From assembly GCF_000797515.1 (NCBI RefSeq), contig NZ_JSBN01000009.1:1-38935 (forward strand): 38,935 nucleotides of DNA, given 5' to 3'. Shown in pieces: positions 1-9,466 of this stretch; the first letter of the stretch is position 1, and the number at the start of each line of letters is the position of its first letter. The position numbers were made by a program, and so were the translations under genes. Source of the DNA: Sphingomonas sp. Ant H11 (GTDB lineage Bacteria > Pseudomonadota > Alphaproteobacteria > Sphingomonadales > Sphingomonadaceae). The notes below the pieces were generated by a model. It searched no databases. It saw only the letters and a program-made list of their open reading frames with translations, and was not told the origin of the DNA.

Positions 1-1069
1 GCGAGCGCTTGCCGCTCGCCCGGCTGCCGCGCGGGTTCGACCTCGCCGATGCGTTGCCGCGCCCGCGCGAAATCCTCGGCACCCCAGAACAGATGCGCCA
101 CCGCCGGATCGCCATCGCGGCCCGCGCGCCCGTTTCCTGATAATAGGCCTCGATCGACTTGGGCAGCCCGGCATGCGCGACGAAGCGCACATCGGGCTTG
201 TCGATGCCCATGCCAAAGGCGACCGTCGCGCACATCACCATGTCCTCGCTGGCGACGAAATCGGCCTGATTCTTGGCACGCACATGCGGATCGAGCCCGG
301 CATGATAGGCGCGCGTCGGCCGTCCGGTCTTGGCCAACGCCTCCGCCATTTTCTCCGTCCCCGCGCGGCTCTGGACATAGACGATGCCCGCCCCCGGCGT
401 TTCCGCGATCAGATCGGCGATCTGGCGGGTGGCATTGTCCTTGGGGCTGATGCGGTACTGGATATTGGGCCGGTCGAACCCGGCGACGATCATCCCGTCA
501 TGCGGAATACCGAGCTGGTCGAGAATATCGGCACGGGTATGCGCGTCGGCGGTCGCTGTCAGCGCCAGGCGCGGCACCTCGGGAAAGGCATCGAGCAGCG
601 GGCGCAGCAGCCGGTAATCGGGGCGGAAGTCATGCCCCCATTCGGACACGCAATGCGCCTCGTCGATCGCGAACAAAGCGAGCGGCGCCTGCCCCAGCAA
701 ATCGCGAAAGCTGCCACTCGATGCGCGTTCGGGCGCGACATAGAGCAGATCGAGCTCGCCGCGCCGGAAGCGCGCGATCGTCTCCATCTGGTCGGTATCG
801 ACCGAGGTCAGCGTCGCCGCGCTGATCCCGATCGCGGTCGCCGCACGCAACTGATCGTGCATCAGCGCGATCAGCGGCGACACCACGACACAGGTGCCGG
901 GCAGCGCCAGCGCAGGCAATTGATAGCAAAGCGACTTGCCCGCCCCCGTCGGCATCACCGCCAGCGTGTTCTGCCCCGCCAGCACGCGCTCCACCACCGA
1001 TCCCTGTACCCCGCGAAAGGCGGGAAAGCCGAAGGTCGATTGCAATATGGGGAGGGGGTCGAGCGTCAT
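1..1069 (-). CDS. recQ: ATP-dependent DNA helicase RecQ (C-terminal part outside window, apparent frameshift)
   Basis: Superfamily 2 3'-5' DNA helicase acting in recombination and repair. Reading from ATG at 1069, the protein shows the RecQ order: Walker A PTGAGKS (residues 40-46), SPLIALMHDQ (motif Ia), DEAHC with the following VSEWGHDFRPDYR aromatic-rich loop (from residue 136), then the second RecA lobe with HAGLPKSIEAYYQETG. At about 125-131 the conserved QETGRAGRDG arginine-finger motif is broken: one C appears to be missing, and the frame resumes as DPAVAHLFWGAEDFARARQRIGE up to the window edge. Only the helicase core is present; the zinc-binding, winged-helix and HRDC parts lie beyond base 1. 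The family call is very secure. The frameshift is most likely a sequence error. Confidence 0.93.
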   Translation of the reverse strand, partial: MTLDPLPILQSTFGFPAFRGVQGSVVERVLAGQNTLAVMPTGAGKSLCYQLPALALPGTCVVVSPLIALMHDQLRAATAIGISAATLTSVDTDQMETIARFRRGELDLLYVAPERASSGSFRDLLGQAPLALFAIDEAHCVSEWGHDFRPDYRLLRPLLDAFPEVPRLALTATADAHTRADILDQLGIPHDGMIVAGFDRPNIQYRISPKDNATRQIADLIAETPGAGIVYVQSRAGTEKMAEALAKTGRPTRAYHAGLDPHVRAKNQADFVASEDMVMCATVAFGMGIDKPDVRFVAHAGLPKSIEAYYQETGARAAMAIRRWRICSGVPRISRGRGNASARSNPRGSRASGKRS

Positions 1070-1188
1070 GCCCCGATCTAGCGTGCCCCGCCCCGAAGCG
1101 TAAGGGGCACACCCACGCAATTAACCGGGCGCTCACAATCCGGTCCTAAAGTCACCCCATCCCGAAACCCGGACCGGCTGGGGGTGCC

Positions 1189-2214
1189 GTGCACGCGACA
1201 ATGACGATGGTTTCGGACGGTATCGGCTGGCTTGCCGGCTATTGGGCCAATCAACTCGGCGGAACCTTCTTCGGCACGGGGTCGACGCTGTCGATTTTCG
1301 GGCTGGTGGTGACGGTGCTGATCGCCGCGTTTCTTGCGGTGCCGCGCGGGCGGCGGGCGATGCCCCGGCTGGCGGTGTGGCGGCGCGCGCTATTCCCCCG
1401 CCGGATCTTCTCCAGCGCCTCGGGCCGCGCCGATCTGTGGTGGTTCGCATTCAGCCTGTTCGGCTATGGGCTGCTGTTCGGCTGGGCAGTGCTGTCGAGC
1501 GTGCAGATTACGGCGCTGATTCGTCTGGCAACCGGCCCGATTGCGCCGCTCGGCCTGCCGCCGCTCGTGGCGAGTGCGGTGCTGACGGTGCTGCTCTATC
1601 TCGCTTATGAATTTTCGTACTGGCTCGATCATTATCTGAGCCACGCAGTCCCGCTGCTGTGGCAGTTCCATGCGGTCCATCACTCCGCCGAAAGCCTGTC
1701 GCTGTTGACGACCTTCCGCGTCCATCCGGTCGACACGATCGTCTTCGCCAATATCACCGCCATCCTGATCGGGGTGACGCAAGGCCTGGCCGGTCCGCTG
1801 CTGGGGGAACCGCACGGTGTGACGATCGGCGGGGTGAACGCCTTGACGATGATCGGTGCCATCACGCTCACCCATCTGCAGCATTCGCATCTGTGGGTGA
1901 CGTTCGGCCCGCGCTGGGGCCGGTGGCTGCTGAGCCCGGCGCATCACCAGATCCACCATTCGATGGACGTGCAGCATCACAACCGCAATTTTGGCAATAC
2001 GCTCGCGCTGTTCGACCGGCTGTTCGGCACCTTATACGTGCCGGGCGCACGCCGCGAGCCGTTGCGGTTGGGCGTGGAAGGTGGCGGGATGCGGCCGCAT
2101 GGCTGGCGAAATGCCGTGTTCGCGCCGTTCGGCAAGGCGTGGGCGCTGCGGCCTCATACTCCCAACCCTCTTGCGCAACCCGATCCATCGCGGGCAAACG
2201 CCGGGCATGGATAA
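1189..2214 (+). CDS. Sterol desaturase / fatty acid hydroxylase family integral membrane protein
   Basis: A 341-residue membrane protein of the di-iron fatty acid hydroxylase superfamily, which uses O2 to hydroxylate or desaturate lipid-like substrates. The histidine clusters are visible: HYLSH (148-152), HAVHH (161-165), a further LQHSHL (about 230) and AHHQIHH (251-257). Hydrophobic helices are at about 33-50, 85-110, 125-142 and 185-205. The substrate cannot be read from the sequence. The first in-frame start is GTG 1189 after a weak GGGGG; ATG 1201 or 1207 are equally possible. Its stop overlaps the next gene's start by 8 bases, so the two are probably co-transcribed. It is divergent from recQ. 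A second member of the same superfamily lies at 9467. Confidence 0.8.
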   Translation: MHATMTMVSDGIGWLAGYWANQLGGTFFGTGSTLSIFGLVVTVLIAAFLAVPRGRRAMPRLAVWRRALFPRRIFSSASGRADLWWFAFSLFGYGLLFGWAVLSSVQITALIRLATGPIAPLGLPPLVASAVLTVLLYLAYEFSYWLDHYLSHAVPLLWQFHAVHHSAESLSLLTTFRVHPVDTIVFANITAILIGVTQGLAGPLLGEPHGVTIGGVNALTMIGAITLTHLQHSHLWVTFGPRWGRWLLSPAHHQIHHSMDVQHHNRNFGNTLALFDRLFGTLYVPGARREPLRLGVEGGGMRPHGWRNAVFAPFGKAWALRPHTPNPLAQPDPSRANAGHG

Positions 2215-2479
2215 CGTGATCGACAACAAGGCCGAGGCCGAATTCGAACTGACCGTCGGCGGCAAGCGCGCGGTCGCGGCCTATCAGATGGAAGGCGGCA
2301 CGATCGTGTTCACCCACACTATCGTGCCCAAGGCGCTGGAGGGCCGCGGCGTCGGCTCGAAACTGATCCGCGCCGCACTCGACTCGGCGCGCGACCGGGG
2401 GTTGAAGGTCATCCCGCAATGCCCGTTCGTCGCGGCCTATATCGAGAAGCATCCGGAGTATCGGGAATTGCTGGCGTAA
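2207..2479 (+). CDS. Small GNAT-fold N-acetyltransferase (YjdJ/Gcn5-related type)
   Basis: A 90-residue protein of the short Gcn5-related acetyltransferase family. It carries the acetyl-CoA-binding RGxGxG-like stretch EGRGVGSKLIRAALD at about residues 46-60, and the C-terminal CPFVAAYIEKHPEY signature typical of this subfamily. ATG 2207 starts inside the last codons of the upstream desaturase-like gene (8-base overlap). The acetyl acceptor of this family is unknown, so no substrate is assigned. A perfect hairpin follows the stop. Confidence 0.85.
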   Translation: MDNVIDNKAEAEFELTVGGKRAVAAYQMEGGTIVFTHTIVPKALEGRGVGSKLIRAALDSARDRGLKVIPQCPFVAAYIEKHPEYRELLA

Positions 2480-2492
2480 CAGCATTGCCCAC

Positions 2493-2511
2493 CCCGTTCG
2501 TTTCGAACGGG
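2493..2511. terminator. Hairpin between convergent genes
   Basis: CCCGTTCG, a TTT loop and CGAACGGG form a perfect 8-bp stem 13 bases after the GNAT stop and 30 bases before the stop of the convergent ABC transporter. There is no strong T-run on either side, so termination is inferred from position and stem strength. Confidence 0.5.
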
Positions 2512-2540
2512 AATTCGGGACTGTCCACCGCCCGATCGCG

Positions 2541-4364
2541 CTACTCCGCCGCCACCGACTCCTCCGCCCGCTCCTGCGCCTGGCGGTTCCACATTTCCGC
2601 ATACAGCCCGTTCTTGCGCAGCAGCACGGCATGGCTGCCGCGTTCGACCACGCGCCCGGCTTCCAGCACGACGATCTCGTCGGCATGGACCACGGTCGAC
2701 AGGCGGTGCGCGATCACGATCGTGGTGCGGCCGCGTTCGATCGCCTGCAGCGTATCGAGAATCTCGCCCTCGGTACGGCTGTCGAGCGCGCTGGTCGCTT
2801 CGTCCAGGATCAGCACTGGCGGATTCTTGAGCAGGGTCCGCGCGATCGCCACGCGCTGCTTTTCACCGCCCGACAGCTTCAGCCCGCGCTCGCCGACACG
2901 CGTCGCATAGCCCTCGGGCTGGCGCTCGATGAACCCCGCAATCGCCGCGCCCCGCGCCGCAGCCTCGATCTCGTCTTGCCCGGCCCCTTCGCGGCCATAC
3001 GCGATGTTGTAGCCGATCGTGTCGTTGAACAGCACGGTATCCTGCGGCACGATGCCAATCGCCGCGCGCAGGCTCGCTTGCGTCACCTGCGCGATATCCT
3101 GCCCGTCGATCGTGATGCGCCCGCCGGTCAGATCGTAGAACCGGAACATCAGCCGCGCGAGCGTCGATTTGCCCGCGCCCGATGGCCCGACCACCGCCAG
3201 CGTCTTGCCCGCCGGAATATCCAGATCGATGCCCTTCAGGATCGGCATCCCCGCATCATAACCGAAGCGCACATCCTCGAAACGGACGTGGCCGCGCGCC
3301 ACCAGCAGCGGCGTGGCGTCGGGTGCGTCGACCACCTCCGACTGCGTATCGATCAAGTCGAACATCGCGCCCATATCGATCACGCCCTGACGGATCGTGC
3401 GATAGACCATACCGAGCAGATCGAGCGGACGGAACAGTTGCGACAGCAGCGTCGAGACGAACACCACGTCGCCCGCCGAGAATCTGCCGCCGCCCCAGCC
3501 CCAGGCAACGAACGCCATCCCGCCGCCGAGCATCAGGTTGGTGATGAGCGCTTGCCCGACGTTGAGCCATGCCAGTGAGTTTTCGGAAATGACCGCGGCA
3601 TTGGCATAAGCCGCCATCGCCGCATCATAGCGCTTGCCCTCGCGCTCCTCCGCCCCGAAATATTTGACCGTCTCGAAATTGAGCAGCGAATCGACCGCAT
3701 GGCTGACCGCCCCGGTGTCGAGATCGTTCATCCGCGTGCGCAAGGCGGCGCGCCAGTCGGTCACCATCCGCGTGAACCAGATATAAGCGACCACCATCAC
3801 CATCGTCGCCGCGACCAGCCCCCAGCCGAAGCTCGAGCGGAAGATGTTGAGCACCAGCAGCAGCTCCAGCACCGTCGGCGCGATGTTGAACAGCATGAAA
3901 TACAGCATCGTATCGATGCTCTTGGTACCGCGCTCGACCACCTTGGTCACCGCCCCCGTGCGCCGTTCCAGATGGAAGCGCAGGCTGAGCTGGTGGAGGT
4001 GGCGGAATACGCTCGCTGCGAGGCGCCGCGTCGCATCCTGCCCGACGCGCTCGAACACCGCATTGCGCAGATTGTCGAACAGCGTCGTCGCGAAGCGCGC
4101 ACCGGCATAGCCCAGCACCAACGCGATCACGATCCACATTGCGGAGCGATCGCCCTGCGCCATCCGGTCGACCGCCCATTTCAGCGTGTAAGCGCTGACA
4201 TAGACCTGGGTGACCTTGGACACCGCGACCAGCAGCATCGCCCCCACGATCCGCAGCCGCAGCATCGGCGCGTCCGCCGGCCACAGATAGGGCAGGAAAC
4301 GCTTGAGCGTCGGCAGCATGGGCCGCTCGGACGCGGTCGAGGAGGTGGCGGTATCGGGGGGCAT
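2541..4364 (-). CDS. Atm1-type ABC exporter, fused permease and ATPase
   Basis: A 607-residue half-transporter of the ABCB7/Atm1 family, working as a homodimer in the inner membrane. The characterised Novosphingobium homologue NaAtm1 exports glutathione-linked compounds and is tied to heavy-metal tolerance. Six membrane helices occupy roughly residues 35-320. The nucleotide-binding domain shows Walker A GPSGAGKS (393-400), the signature LSGGEKQR (497-504), Walker B LILDE (518-522) and the switch histidine in IAHRLS (about 553). Length matches the family closely. ATG 4364 is preceded by GAGGGA. The transported substrate is inferred only from the family. Confidence 0.88.
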   Translation of the reverse strand: MPPDTATSSTASERPMLPTLKRFLPYLWPADAPMLRLRIVGAMLLVAVSKVTQVYVSAYTLKWAVDRMAQGDRSAMWIVIALVLGYAGARFATTLFDNLRNAVFERVGQDATRRLAASVFRHLHQLSLRFHLERRTGAVTKVVERGTKSIDTMLYFMLFNIAPTVLELLLVLNIFRSSFGWGLVAATMVMVVAYIWFTRMVTDWRAALRTRMNDLDTGAVSHAVDSLLNFETVKYFGAEEREGKRYDAAMAAYANAAVISENSLAWLNVGQALITNLMLGGGMAFVAWGWGGGRFSAGDVVFVSTLLSQLFRPLDLLGMVYRTIRQGVIDMGAMFDLIDTQSEVVDAPDATPLLVARGHVRFEDVRFGYDAGMPILKGIDLDIPAGKTLAVVGPSGAGKSTLARLMFRFYDLTGGRITIDGQDIAQVTQASLRAAIGIVPQDTVLFNDTIGYNIAYGREGAGQDEIEAAARGAAIAGFIERQPEGYATRVGERGLKLSGGEKQRVAIARTLLKNPPVLILDEATSALDSRTEGEILDTLQAIERGRTTIVIAHRLSTVVHADEIVVLEAGRVVERGSHAVLLRKNGLYAEMWNRQAQERAEESVAAE

Positions 4365-4458
4365 CTTTCCCTCATGTAAGCGCAGTCAAGCGGTATCCCA
4401 AGCGCTTCATGGAACAAGCAAGGCGTCTCGTCGGTTTTACAGGCGAACGGAGACGATC

Positions 4459-4689
4459 ATGGAACCGCTGTTCTACGTCATGGCGATCATGGGTTGCGGC
4501 GACGGCAGCACCGCCTGCCAGCAGGCCCGCGTCGAGCCCGCGCATTACCAATCGATCCGCGCCTGCCAGATGGCGATGCCCGCCGCCCTGGCGCGCAACA
4601 GCGATATTGATTACCCCGTCGTGGCCGCATCGTGCCGTGCGACCGGCGAACGCATGGCACAGGTCGTGCCGCACTCGCCGCGCGGATGA
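4459..4689 (+). CDS. Small hypothetical protein with conserved-looking cysteines
   Basis: A 76-residue protein starting MEPLFYVMAIMGCGDGS. It has four cysteines (in MGCGD, TACQQ, RACQM and ASCRA), a weakly hydrophobic N-terminus and no recognisable domain. The start ATG 4459 follows a GGAG-like sequence. The pattern of spaced cysteines in a short protein with an N-terminal hydrophobic stretch would suit an exported, disulfide-bonded protein, but that is an inference. Divergent from the Atm1-type exporter. Confidence 0.6.
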   Translation: MEPLFYVMAIMGCGDGSTACQQARVEPAHYQSIRACQMAMPAALARNSDIDYPVVAASCRATGERMAQVVPHSPRG

Positions 4690-4745
4690 TTCCCAGCGCG
4701 CGCGGCGCGTGGTAAGCTCGCGCTTCCAAAGCGGGGCTGATGTGA

Positions 4746-5159
4746 ATGCGTAAACTCTTTGCCGTCGCCGCGGGGTGTCTGGTCGCGTTCGCGCTCGTGG
4801 CTCTGTTCGATTTTATCGGCAGCGCGCTGTACCCCGTATCGGGCGACATCAATGCCGCCGACACAGCGACGCTGGCCGCGCTGATTGCCAGCATTCCCCT
4901 GCCCGCAAAAGTACTGATGGTCGTCGGCTGGCTCGCCTCGCCGCTCGGCGGTGCCTGGCTCGCCTTGCGCATTGCCGATGGCCATTGGGTCGGCTGGGTG
5001 GTGACTTTGGTGTTTCTGGTGGCAGGCCTGGTCAATCAGGCAATGCTGCCGCATCCGCTATGGATGCAAATCTGCGCGGTGGTTATGCCGTTGCTCGGCG
5101 GCTGGCTAGCGCAAAAGCTGCACCACAAACCTTATCCCGGCGAGCCCTTGCTCGGCTGA
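4746..5159 (+). CDS. Small integral membrane protein, four predicted helices
   Basis: A 137-residue hydrophobic protein. Predicted helices lie at about residues 4-26, 50-75, 80-97 and 105-122, with a basic C-terminal tail (QKLHHKPYPGE). I recognise no family or catalytic residues. It ends one base before the convergent crtB stop, so it is unlikely to share a transcript with the carotenoid operon. Confidence 0.65.
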   Translation: MRKLFAVAAGCLVAFALVALFDFIGSALYPVSGDINAADTATLAALIASIPLPAKVLMVVGWLASPLGGAWLALRIADGHWVGWVVTLVFLVAGLVNQAMLPHPLWMQICAVVMPLLGGWLAQKLHHKPYPGEPLLG

Positions 5160-5160
5160 A

Positions 5161-6108
5161 TCAGCGCGGCCGCGTCCACAGCGCCGGATCGCGCGGCTGT
5201 GGCGGATACAGCGTCGCGCGCTGCCGCGCCTCGCGCCATGCGCGCACGATGAAACCGATCTTGGCGATGCCCGAGGTGCTCACCCGCCGATCCCAGGCGC
5301 GTGCGCCAAAGGCTGCCACCTTGCGCCCGATCGCGCCATAAATCCCCGCCGCCGCCAGCACCGCCCAGGCCGAGCGGAACGGGAGCACCGGGGTGCCACG
5401 CCGCGCACTCGCCTCATAGCGCGCCGCCAGCGTGCCCAACCGCTCGCCCAATTGCCCAAGCCGATCGCGATGCTGTGGCGCAAGCAGGTCGTCCGCCGGA
5501 ATCTCCAGCTCGTCGAGCCACGTCTGCGGCAAATAACACCGCCCCGCGCGCGCATCCTCGGCCACGTCGCGCGCGATATTGGCAAGCTGGAACGCCAGTC
5601 CCAGATCGCACGCGCGGTCGAGCGTCGCCTCGTCATCGGCGGGCACGCCCATCGCCAGCGCCATCATGCAGCCGACCGCGCCCGCGACATGATAGCAATA
5701 AAGATACAGATCCTGCTCGGTCTGCGGCCGCCACCCTTGCGCATCAAGCGCAAAGCCCGCGATCAGGTCACGCGCCAGCGCCGGGGGCAACGCCGTCTCC
5801 GCGGCAAAGATCCGTAGCGCATCGAACGCCGGGTCCCCGACCACGATCCCGGCCAGCGCCGCCTCGGTCAGCGCCGAGATTTCGGCCAGCCGCGCCGGGC
5901 CATCGCTGACCCCGGTCATGTCATGGCCGTGGTCCTGCCCGTCGGCAATGTCGTCGCACGCGCGGCACCAGGCATAGAGCAACCACGCCCGTTCGCGCGT
6001 CTTGGGCGCGAACAGGCGGCTGGCGGCGGCAAAGCTCTTCGATCCGCGTGCGATCGATTCCTGCGCGGTCGCGACGATCGCGTCGCGCGAGGGTGCCGCC
6101 GCGCTCAA
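5161..6108 (-). CDS. crtB: Phytoene synthase
   Basis: Condenses two geranylgeranyl diphosphates to phytoene, the first committed carotenoid step. Both Asp-rich metal/diphosphate motifs are present: DDIAD (52-56) and DVAED (181-185), within the squalene/phytoene synthase context RACDDIADG and QLANIARDVAEDARAGRCYLP. I place the start at TTG 6108 (then AGC GCG GCG), which overlaps the TGA expected for the upstream LOG gene and gives 315 residues, a normal length. The minus-strand frame stays open further upstream, but that extension is inside the LOG gene. Last gene of the crtY-crtI-LOG-crtB chain. Confidence 0.9.
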   Translation of the reverse strand: MSAAAPSRDAIVATAQESIARGSKSFAAASRLFAPKTRERAWLLYAWCRACDDIADGQDHGHDMTGVSDGPARLAEISALTEAALAGIVVGDPAFDALRIFAAETALPPALARDLIAGFALDAQGWRPQTEQDLYLYCYHVAGAVGCMMALAMGVPADDEATLDRACDLGLAFQLANIARDVAEDARAGRCYLPQTWLDELEIPADDLLAPQHRDRLGQLGERLGTLAARYEASARRGTPVLPFRSAWAVLAAAGIYGAIGRKVAAFGARAWDRRVSTSGIAKIGFIVRAWREARQRATLYPPQPRDPALWTRPR

Positions 6109-6685
6109 AGGTCGCGCGCGCGATCTTGGTGATCGTCTCGATCGGCTCGTGGCTCGCCATTTGCGCCAGCAGCCCGTCAAGCGCGCTGTCGATCAGCAGG
6201 ATCCCGGCATGTTGCGGCCGCAGGAAACCGACGCTCGCCATATGGTGATAGAAAGCGATTAGATGGTCGTAATAGCCAGCGATATTGAGCAGCCCGACCG
6301 GCTTGGCGTGATAGCCGATCTGCGCCCAGCTCAGCGCCTCCCACAATTCGTCCATCGTGCCGGTGCCGCCGGGCAGGTTGATGAAACCGTCGGACAGATC
6401 GGTAAACGCCTGTTTGCGCTGGTGCATCGTGCCGACGACATGGAGTTCGGTGAGGCCCTGATGCGCCACTTCAGCATCGACCAGCGCCTGCGGGATGATG
6501 CCGATCACCTCGCCGCCCGCGGCCATCGCCGCATCGGCCACCGCGCCCATCAGCCCGAGCCGACCACCGCCGTAAACCAGGCCGATGCCACGCTCGGCCA
6601 GCGTCCGGCCAACCTCTTTCGCACAGTCAATATACACCGGGTCCGCCGGCGTTGCCGACCCACAATACACCGCCAGACGCTTCAC
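6105..6685 (-). CDS. LOG-family protein (TIGR00730), apparent frameshift at its last codons
   Basis: Belongs to the cytokinin riboside 5'-monophosphate phosphoribohydrolase (LOG) family, formerly annotated as lysine decarboxylase. Motifs seen are GGGRLGLMG (about 40-48), MHQRK (about 87-91) and the signature PGGTGTMDE (105-113). Start GTG 6685 overlaps the crtI TGA (GTGA). The protein should end ...KIARADL and TGA at 6105-6107, but one G appears to be missing in the GC-repeat at about 6113-6122, so as written the frame runs on to 5921 inside crtB. Corrected length is 193 residues, normal for the family. It sits between crtI and crtB; whether it acts in carotenoid or isoprenoid metabolism is unknown. 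Confidence 0.85.
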
Positions 6686-8188
6686 CGTTCCGTCTCCAAC
6701 ATCAATGCCGCCGTGGCCTTTGCACTGCCGACCACCCCCGGAATCCCGGCCCCCGGATGCGTGCCTGCCCCCACGAAATACAGGTTCGGGATATGGTCGT
6801 CGCGATTGTGCACGCGGAACCACGCGCTCTGCGTCAAAATCGGCTCCAGCGAGAAGGCGCTGCCGAGATGCGCGTTCAGATCCTGCGCGAAATCGTTGGG
6901 TGCATAATGGAATTTGGTGACGATCCGCTCGTGAATGTCGGGGATCAGCCGCCGCCCGACCTCATCGAGGATGCGCTTCTCCAGGATCGGACCGATCTCG
7001 TTCCAGTCGACCGGGAATTTGCCGAGATTGGGCACCGGCGCCAGCACGTAGAAAGTCGAATGCCCCTCGGGCGCCATCGACGGATCGGTCACGGTCGGAT
7101 GGTGCAGATAGAGCGAGAAATCTTCCGGTAGCACGCCATGATCGTAAATGTCGGCGAGTAGCCCTTTATAGCGCGGCCCGAACAGGATCATGTGGTGCGG
7201 AATACCCGGCCAGGTGCCCTTGATCCCGAAATGCACCACGAACAGCGACGGCGAATAGCGTTTGCGCGCCAGCCCGTTCTTGGTCCGCTGCGCACTGCGC
7301 GAGGATTTGAGCAAGTCGCGATAGCTGTGCATGATGTCGCTGTTGCACGCGACCATGTCGGCATCCTGGTGCCAGCCGCTCGCCGTGGTGACGCCGGTCG
7401 CACGGTCGCCCAGCGTGGCGATATCGACCGCGGCATCGTTCAGCCGCAACACCCCGCCCAGCCGCTCGAAATGCTTGACCATCCCGGCGATCAACTGGTT
7501 GGTGCCGCCCATTGCGAACCATACGCCGCCGTCTTTTTTCGAGCTTGTGGATCAGCGCATAGATCGCGCTGGTGTTCATCGGATTGCCGCCCACCAGCAG
7601 CGTGTGGAACGACAGCGCCTGGCGCAGATGCTCGTCCTTCACATAAGACGACACGATCGAATAGACCGAGCGCCACGCCTGATATTTGGCGAGCGCGGGG
7701 GCGGCCTTGATCATCGACGCGAAATCGAGAAACGCGACCGAGCCGAGCTTGCGATAGCCCTCCTCATAGACCCCGGCAGAATATTCCAGGAACTTGGCGT
7801 AGCCCGCGACATCGGCCGGGTTGAGCTTGGCGATTTCGGCGCGCAGCGCAGGCTCGTCGTTCGAATAATCGAAATTGACGCCATCGGGCCAGTTGAGCCG
7901 GTAGAAAGGCGATACCGGCGCCAGCGTCACGTCCTCGGCCATGTCGCGCCCGGTCAGCGCCCATAGCTCCTGCAGGCACGGCGGATCGGTGATCACGGTT
8001 GGCCCGGCATCGAACACGAAGCCGTCTTTCTCCCACACATAAGCGCGCCCACCCGGCTTGTCGCGCGCCTCGACGATGGTCGTCTCGACCCCCGCCGATT
8101 GCAGCCGGATGGCGAGCGCGAGCCCGCCAAACCCCGCCCCGATGACGATCGCGCGGCGCGGCGTGCCGCGTGGTGCCGCCGAGCTCAT
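6682..8188 (-). CDS. crtI: Phytoene desaturase, frame broken by an extra base in an A-run
   Basis: FAD-dependent desaturase converting phytoene to lycopene. The N-terminal dinucleotide fold GAGFGG (17-22) with EARDKPGGRAY is intact, and the C-terminal CrtI signature GAGTHPGAGIPGVVGSAKA is present. The two halves are in different frames: the expected HKLEKDGGVWFAMGGTNQL is split at 7534-7539, where the minus strand has six A instead of five. Removing one base gives 501 residues, normal for CrtI. ATG 8188 overlaps the crtY stop (ATGA) and the TGA overlaps the LOG start (GTGA). A consensus error is much more likely than a pseudogene. Confidence 0.93.
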
Positions 8189-9375
8189 GCCGGTTTCCCC
8201 CCGATAATCGCGCGCAATGCCCGCGTGATCGGGACCGGTGGCTTCCCGGTCAAAATCCGTGCCTTGTCCATCATCGTCGATTGTCCTGCGTAGAAGCGCC
8301 GCACAAGCTGCGGATCGAGCCGGTAAAACCGTTCGAGAATGCGGTAGCGCTCATCAGGGCCGGCGGCGCGAAACAGCATCTTGTCGAGCATACGATAGAA
8401 GCCGCGCGCCCGCCACGTCCTTCTGGCGAAATCATGCGTCAGCGTGTGTAACGCCGTGCCCGACAGATCACTCGCCCGCGCGATCAGCGCGGCGAGGCGC
8501 ACCGCGTCGGGCAACGAATAGCCCGTGGTCGGATGGAACAGCCCGGCGCGCATTCCGGCCTTGGCCACCTTGTTGCCGCCCGATTGCCAATAGGCCTCGA
8601 AATCGCCGCCCATCGCCACCGGCAGCACACCCCATTCCTCGCGCGTAACGGTGCGCGTGTCCCAGCCATGCGCCGCGCCATAGGCACGGACGCGCTCGGC
8701 GACCGGGTCGGCATTTGCCCCGCCGGGTTCCGCCCGCGCCAGATCGGGCGTGTCGCTATAATAGGTATCCTCGATGAACAGCCGCGTCGCCGACAAGGGC
8801 AGTGTGTAGACGAAGCGATAGCCGTCGATCTGCTGCACCGTCGCGTCCATCACGATCGGGCCCGACAGCGCGTGCGGTTCCTCCAGCGCGAATTCGAGCC
8901 CGACGAACTTCTGCCAGCCAAGATCGAGCAGGGAGAGATCGCCCGACCCGCGCGCATCGATCACACCCTTCGCCTCGATCCGGTCGCCATCGGCAAGCAC
9001 CACCGCCGTCGGGCTTGCGGCAAGCACCTTGCGCCCGGTCATCACCGCCTCGGGCGGGAGGGCGGCGCGCACCACCGCGTCGAGCCGTTCGGACTCGATA
9101 GAATAATAGGCGCTTTTCAGGGTGCGGCGGTGCGCCGGAAACGCGATGTTATAATGCGTCCAGCCATAACAGATCAGCGGCGCAACCAGCCAGCGATTGT
9201 CCTGCGCAATGTCGGTGGCGAAGAACGACCATAAATGATTGCCGCCAATGCTGTCCGATCCCTCAACGATGCGGACGTCGAGGCCGGGTCGCTGCTTGGC
9301 CAAGGCCAACGCGATCAGCCCGCCCGCCAGCCCGCCGCCGACGATGGCGATATCGCAGGGGATGATCGAAGGCAT
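8185..9375 (-). CDS. crtY: Lycopene beta-cyclase
   Basis: FAD-binding cyclase forming the beta-ionone rings of beta-carotene from lycopene. It shows the N-terminal GGGLAGG (about 13-19), the EGSDSIGGNHLWSF segment, and the CrtY-type FHPTTGYSLPDAVRLA near residue 290. ATG 9375 (MPSIIPCDIAIVGGG) gives 396 residues; the frame is open further upstream to 9450, but that extension has no homology-like content. First gene of the minus-strand carotenoid operon, with 91 bases to the divergent gene at 9467. Confidence 0.92.
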   Translation of the reverse strand: MPSIIPCDIAIVGGGLAGGLIALALAKQRPGLDVRIVEGSDSIGGNHLWSFFATDIAQDNRWLVAPLICYGWTHYNIAFPAHRRTLKSAYYSIESERLDAVVRAALPPEAVMTGRKVLAASPTAVVLADGDRIEAKGVIDARGSGDLSLLDLGWQKFVGLEFALEEPHALSGPIVMDATVQQIDGYRFVYTLPLSATRLFIEDTYYSDTPDLARAEPGGANADPVAERVRAYGAAHGWDTRTVTREEWGVLPVAMGGDFEAYWQSGGNKVAKAGMRAGLFHPTTGYSLPDAVRLAALIARASDLSGTALHTLTHDFARRTWRARGFYRMLDKMLFRAAGPDERYRILERFYRLDPQLVRRFYAGQSTMMDKARILTGKPPVPITRALRAIIGGKPA

Positions 9376-9466
9376 CGCCAAGCGATAGCCGAAACGCCGC
9401 AGCGCGCAAGCACGCTGCACGCCGAAACCGCCTGACGCGGGGCACCACACGCGCTAATGCGACATC

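Noticed and set aside
173..1081. A 302-codon plus-strand ORF opposite recQ
   Set aside because: It is the complement of a clearly conserved helicase frame; its product is Arg/His-rich with no domain. Similar antisense ORFs opposite crtB, the Atm1-type exporter, pheS/pheT and prfC were dropped for the same reason.
6682..8188. crtI as two separate genes or a pseudogene
   Set aside because: The two ORFs overlap and join into one normal-length CrtI by removing one A from a six-base run. The pattern recurs in essential genes, so a sequence error is the simpler explanation.
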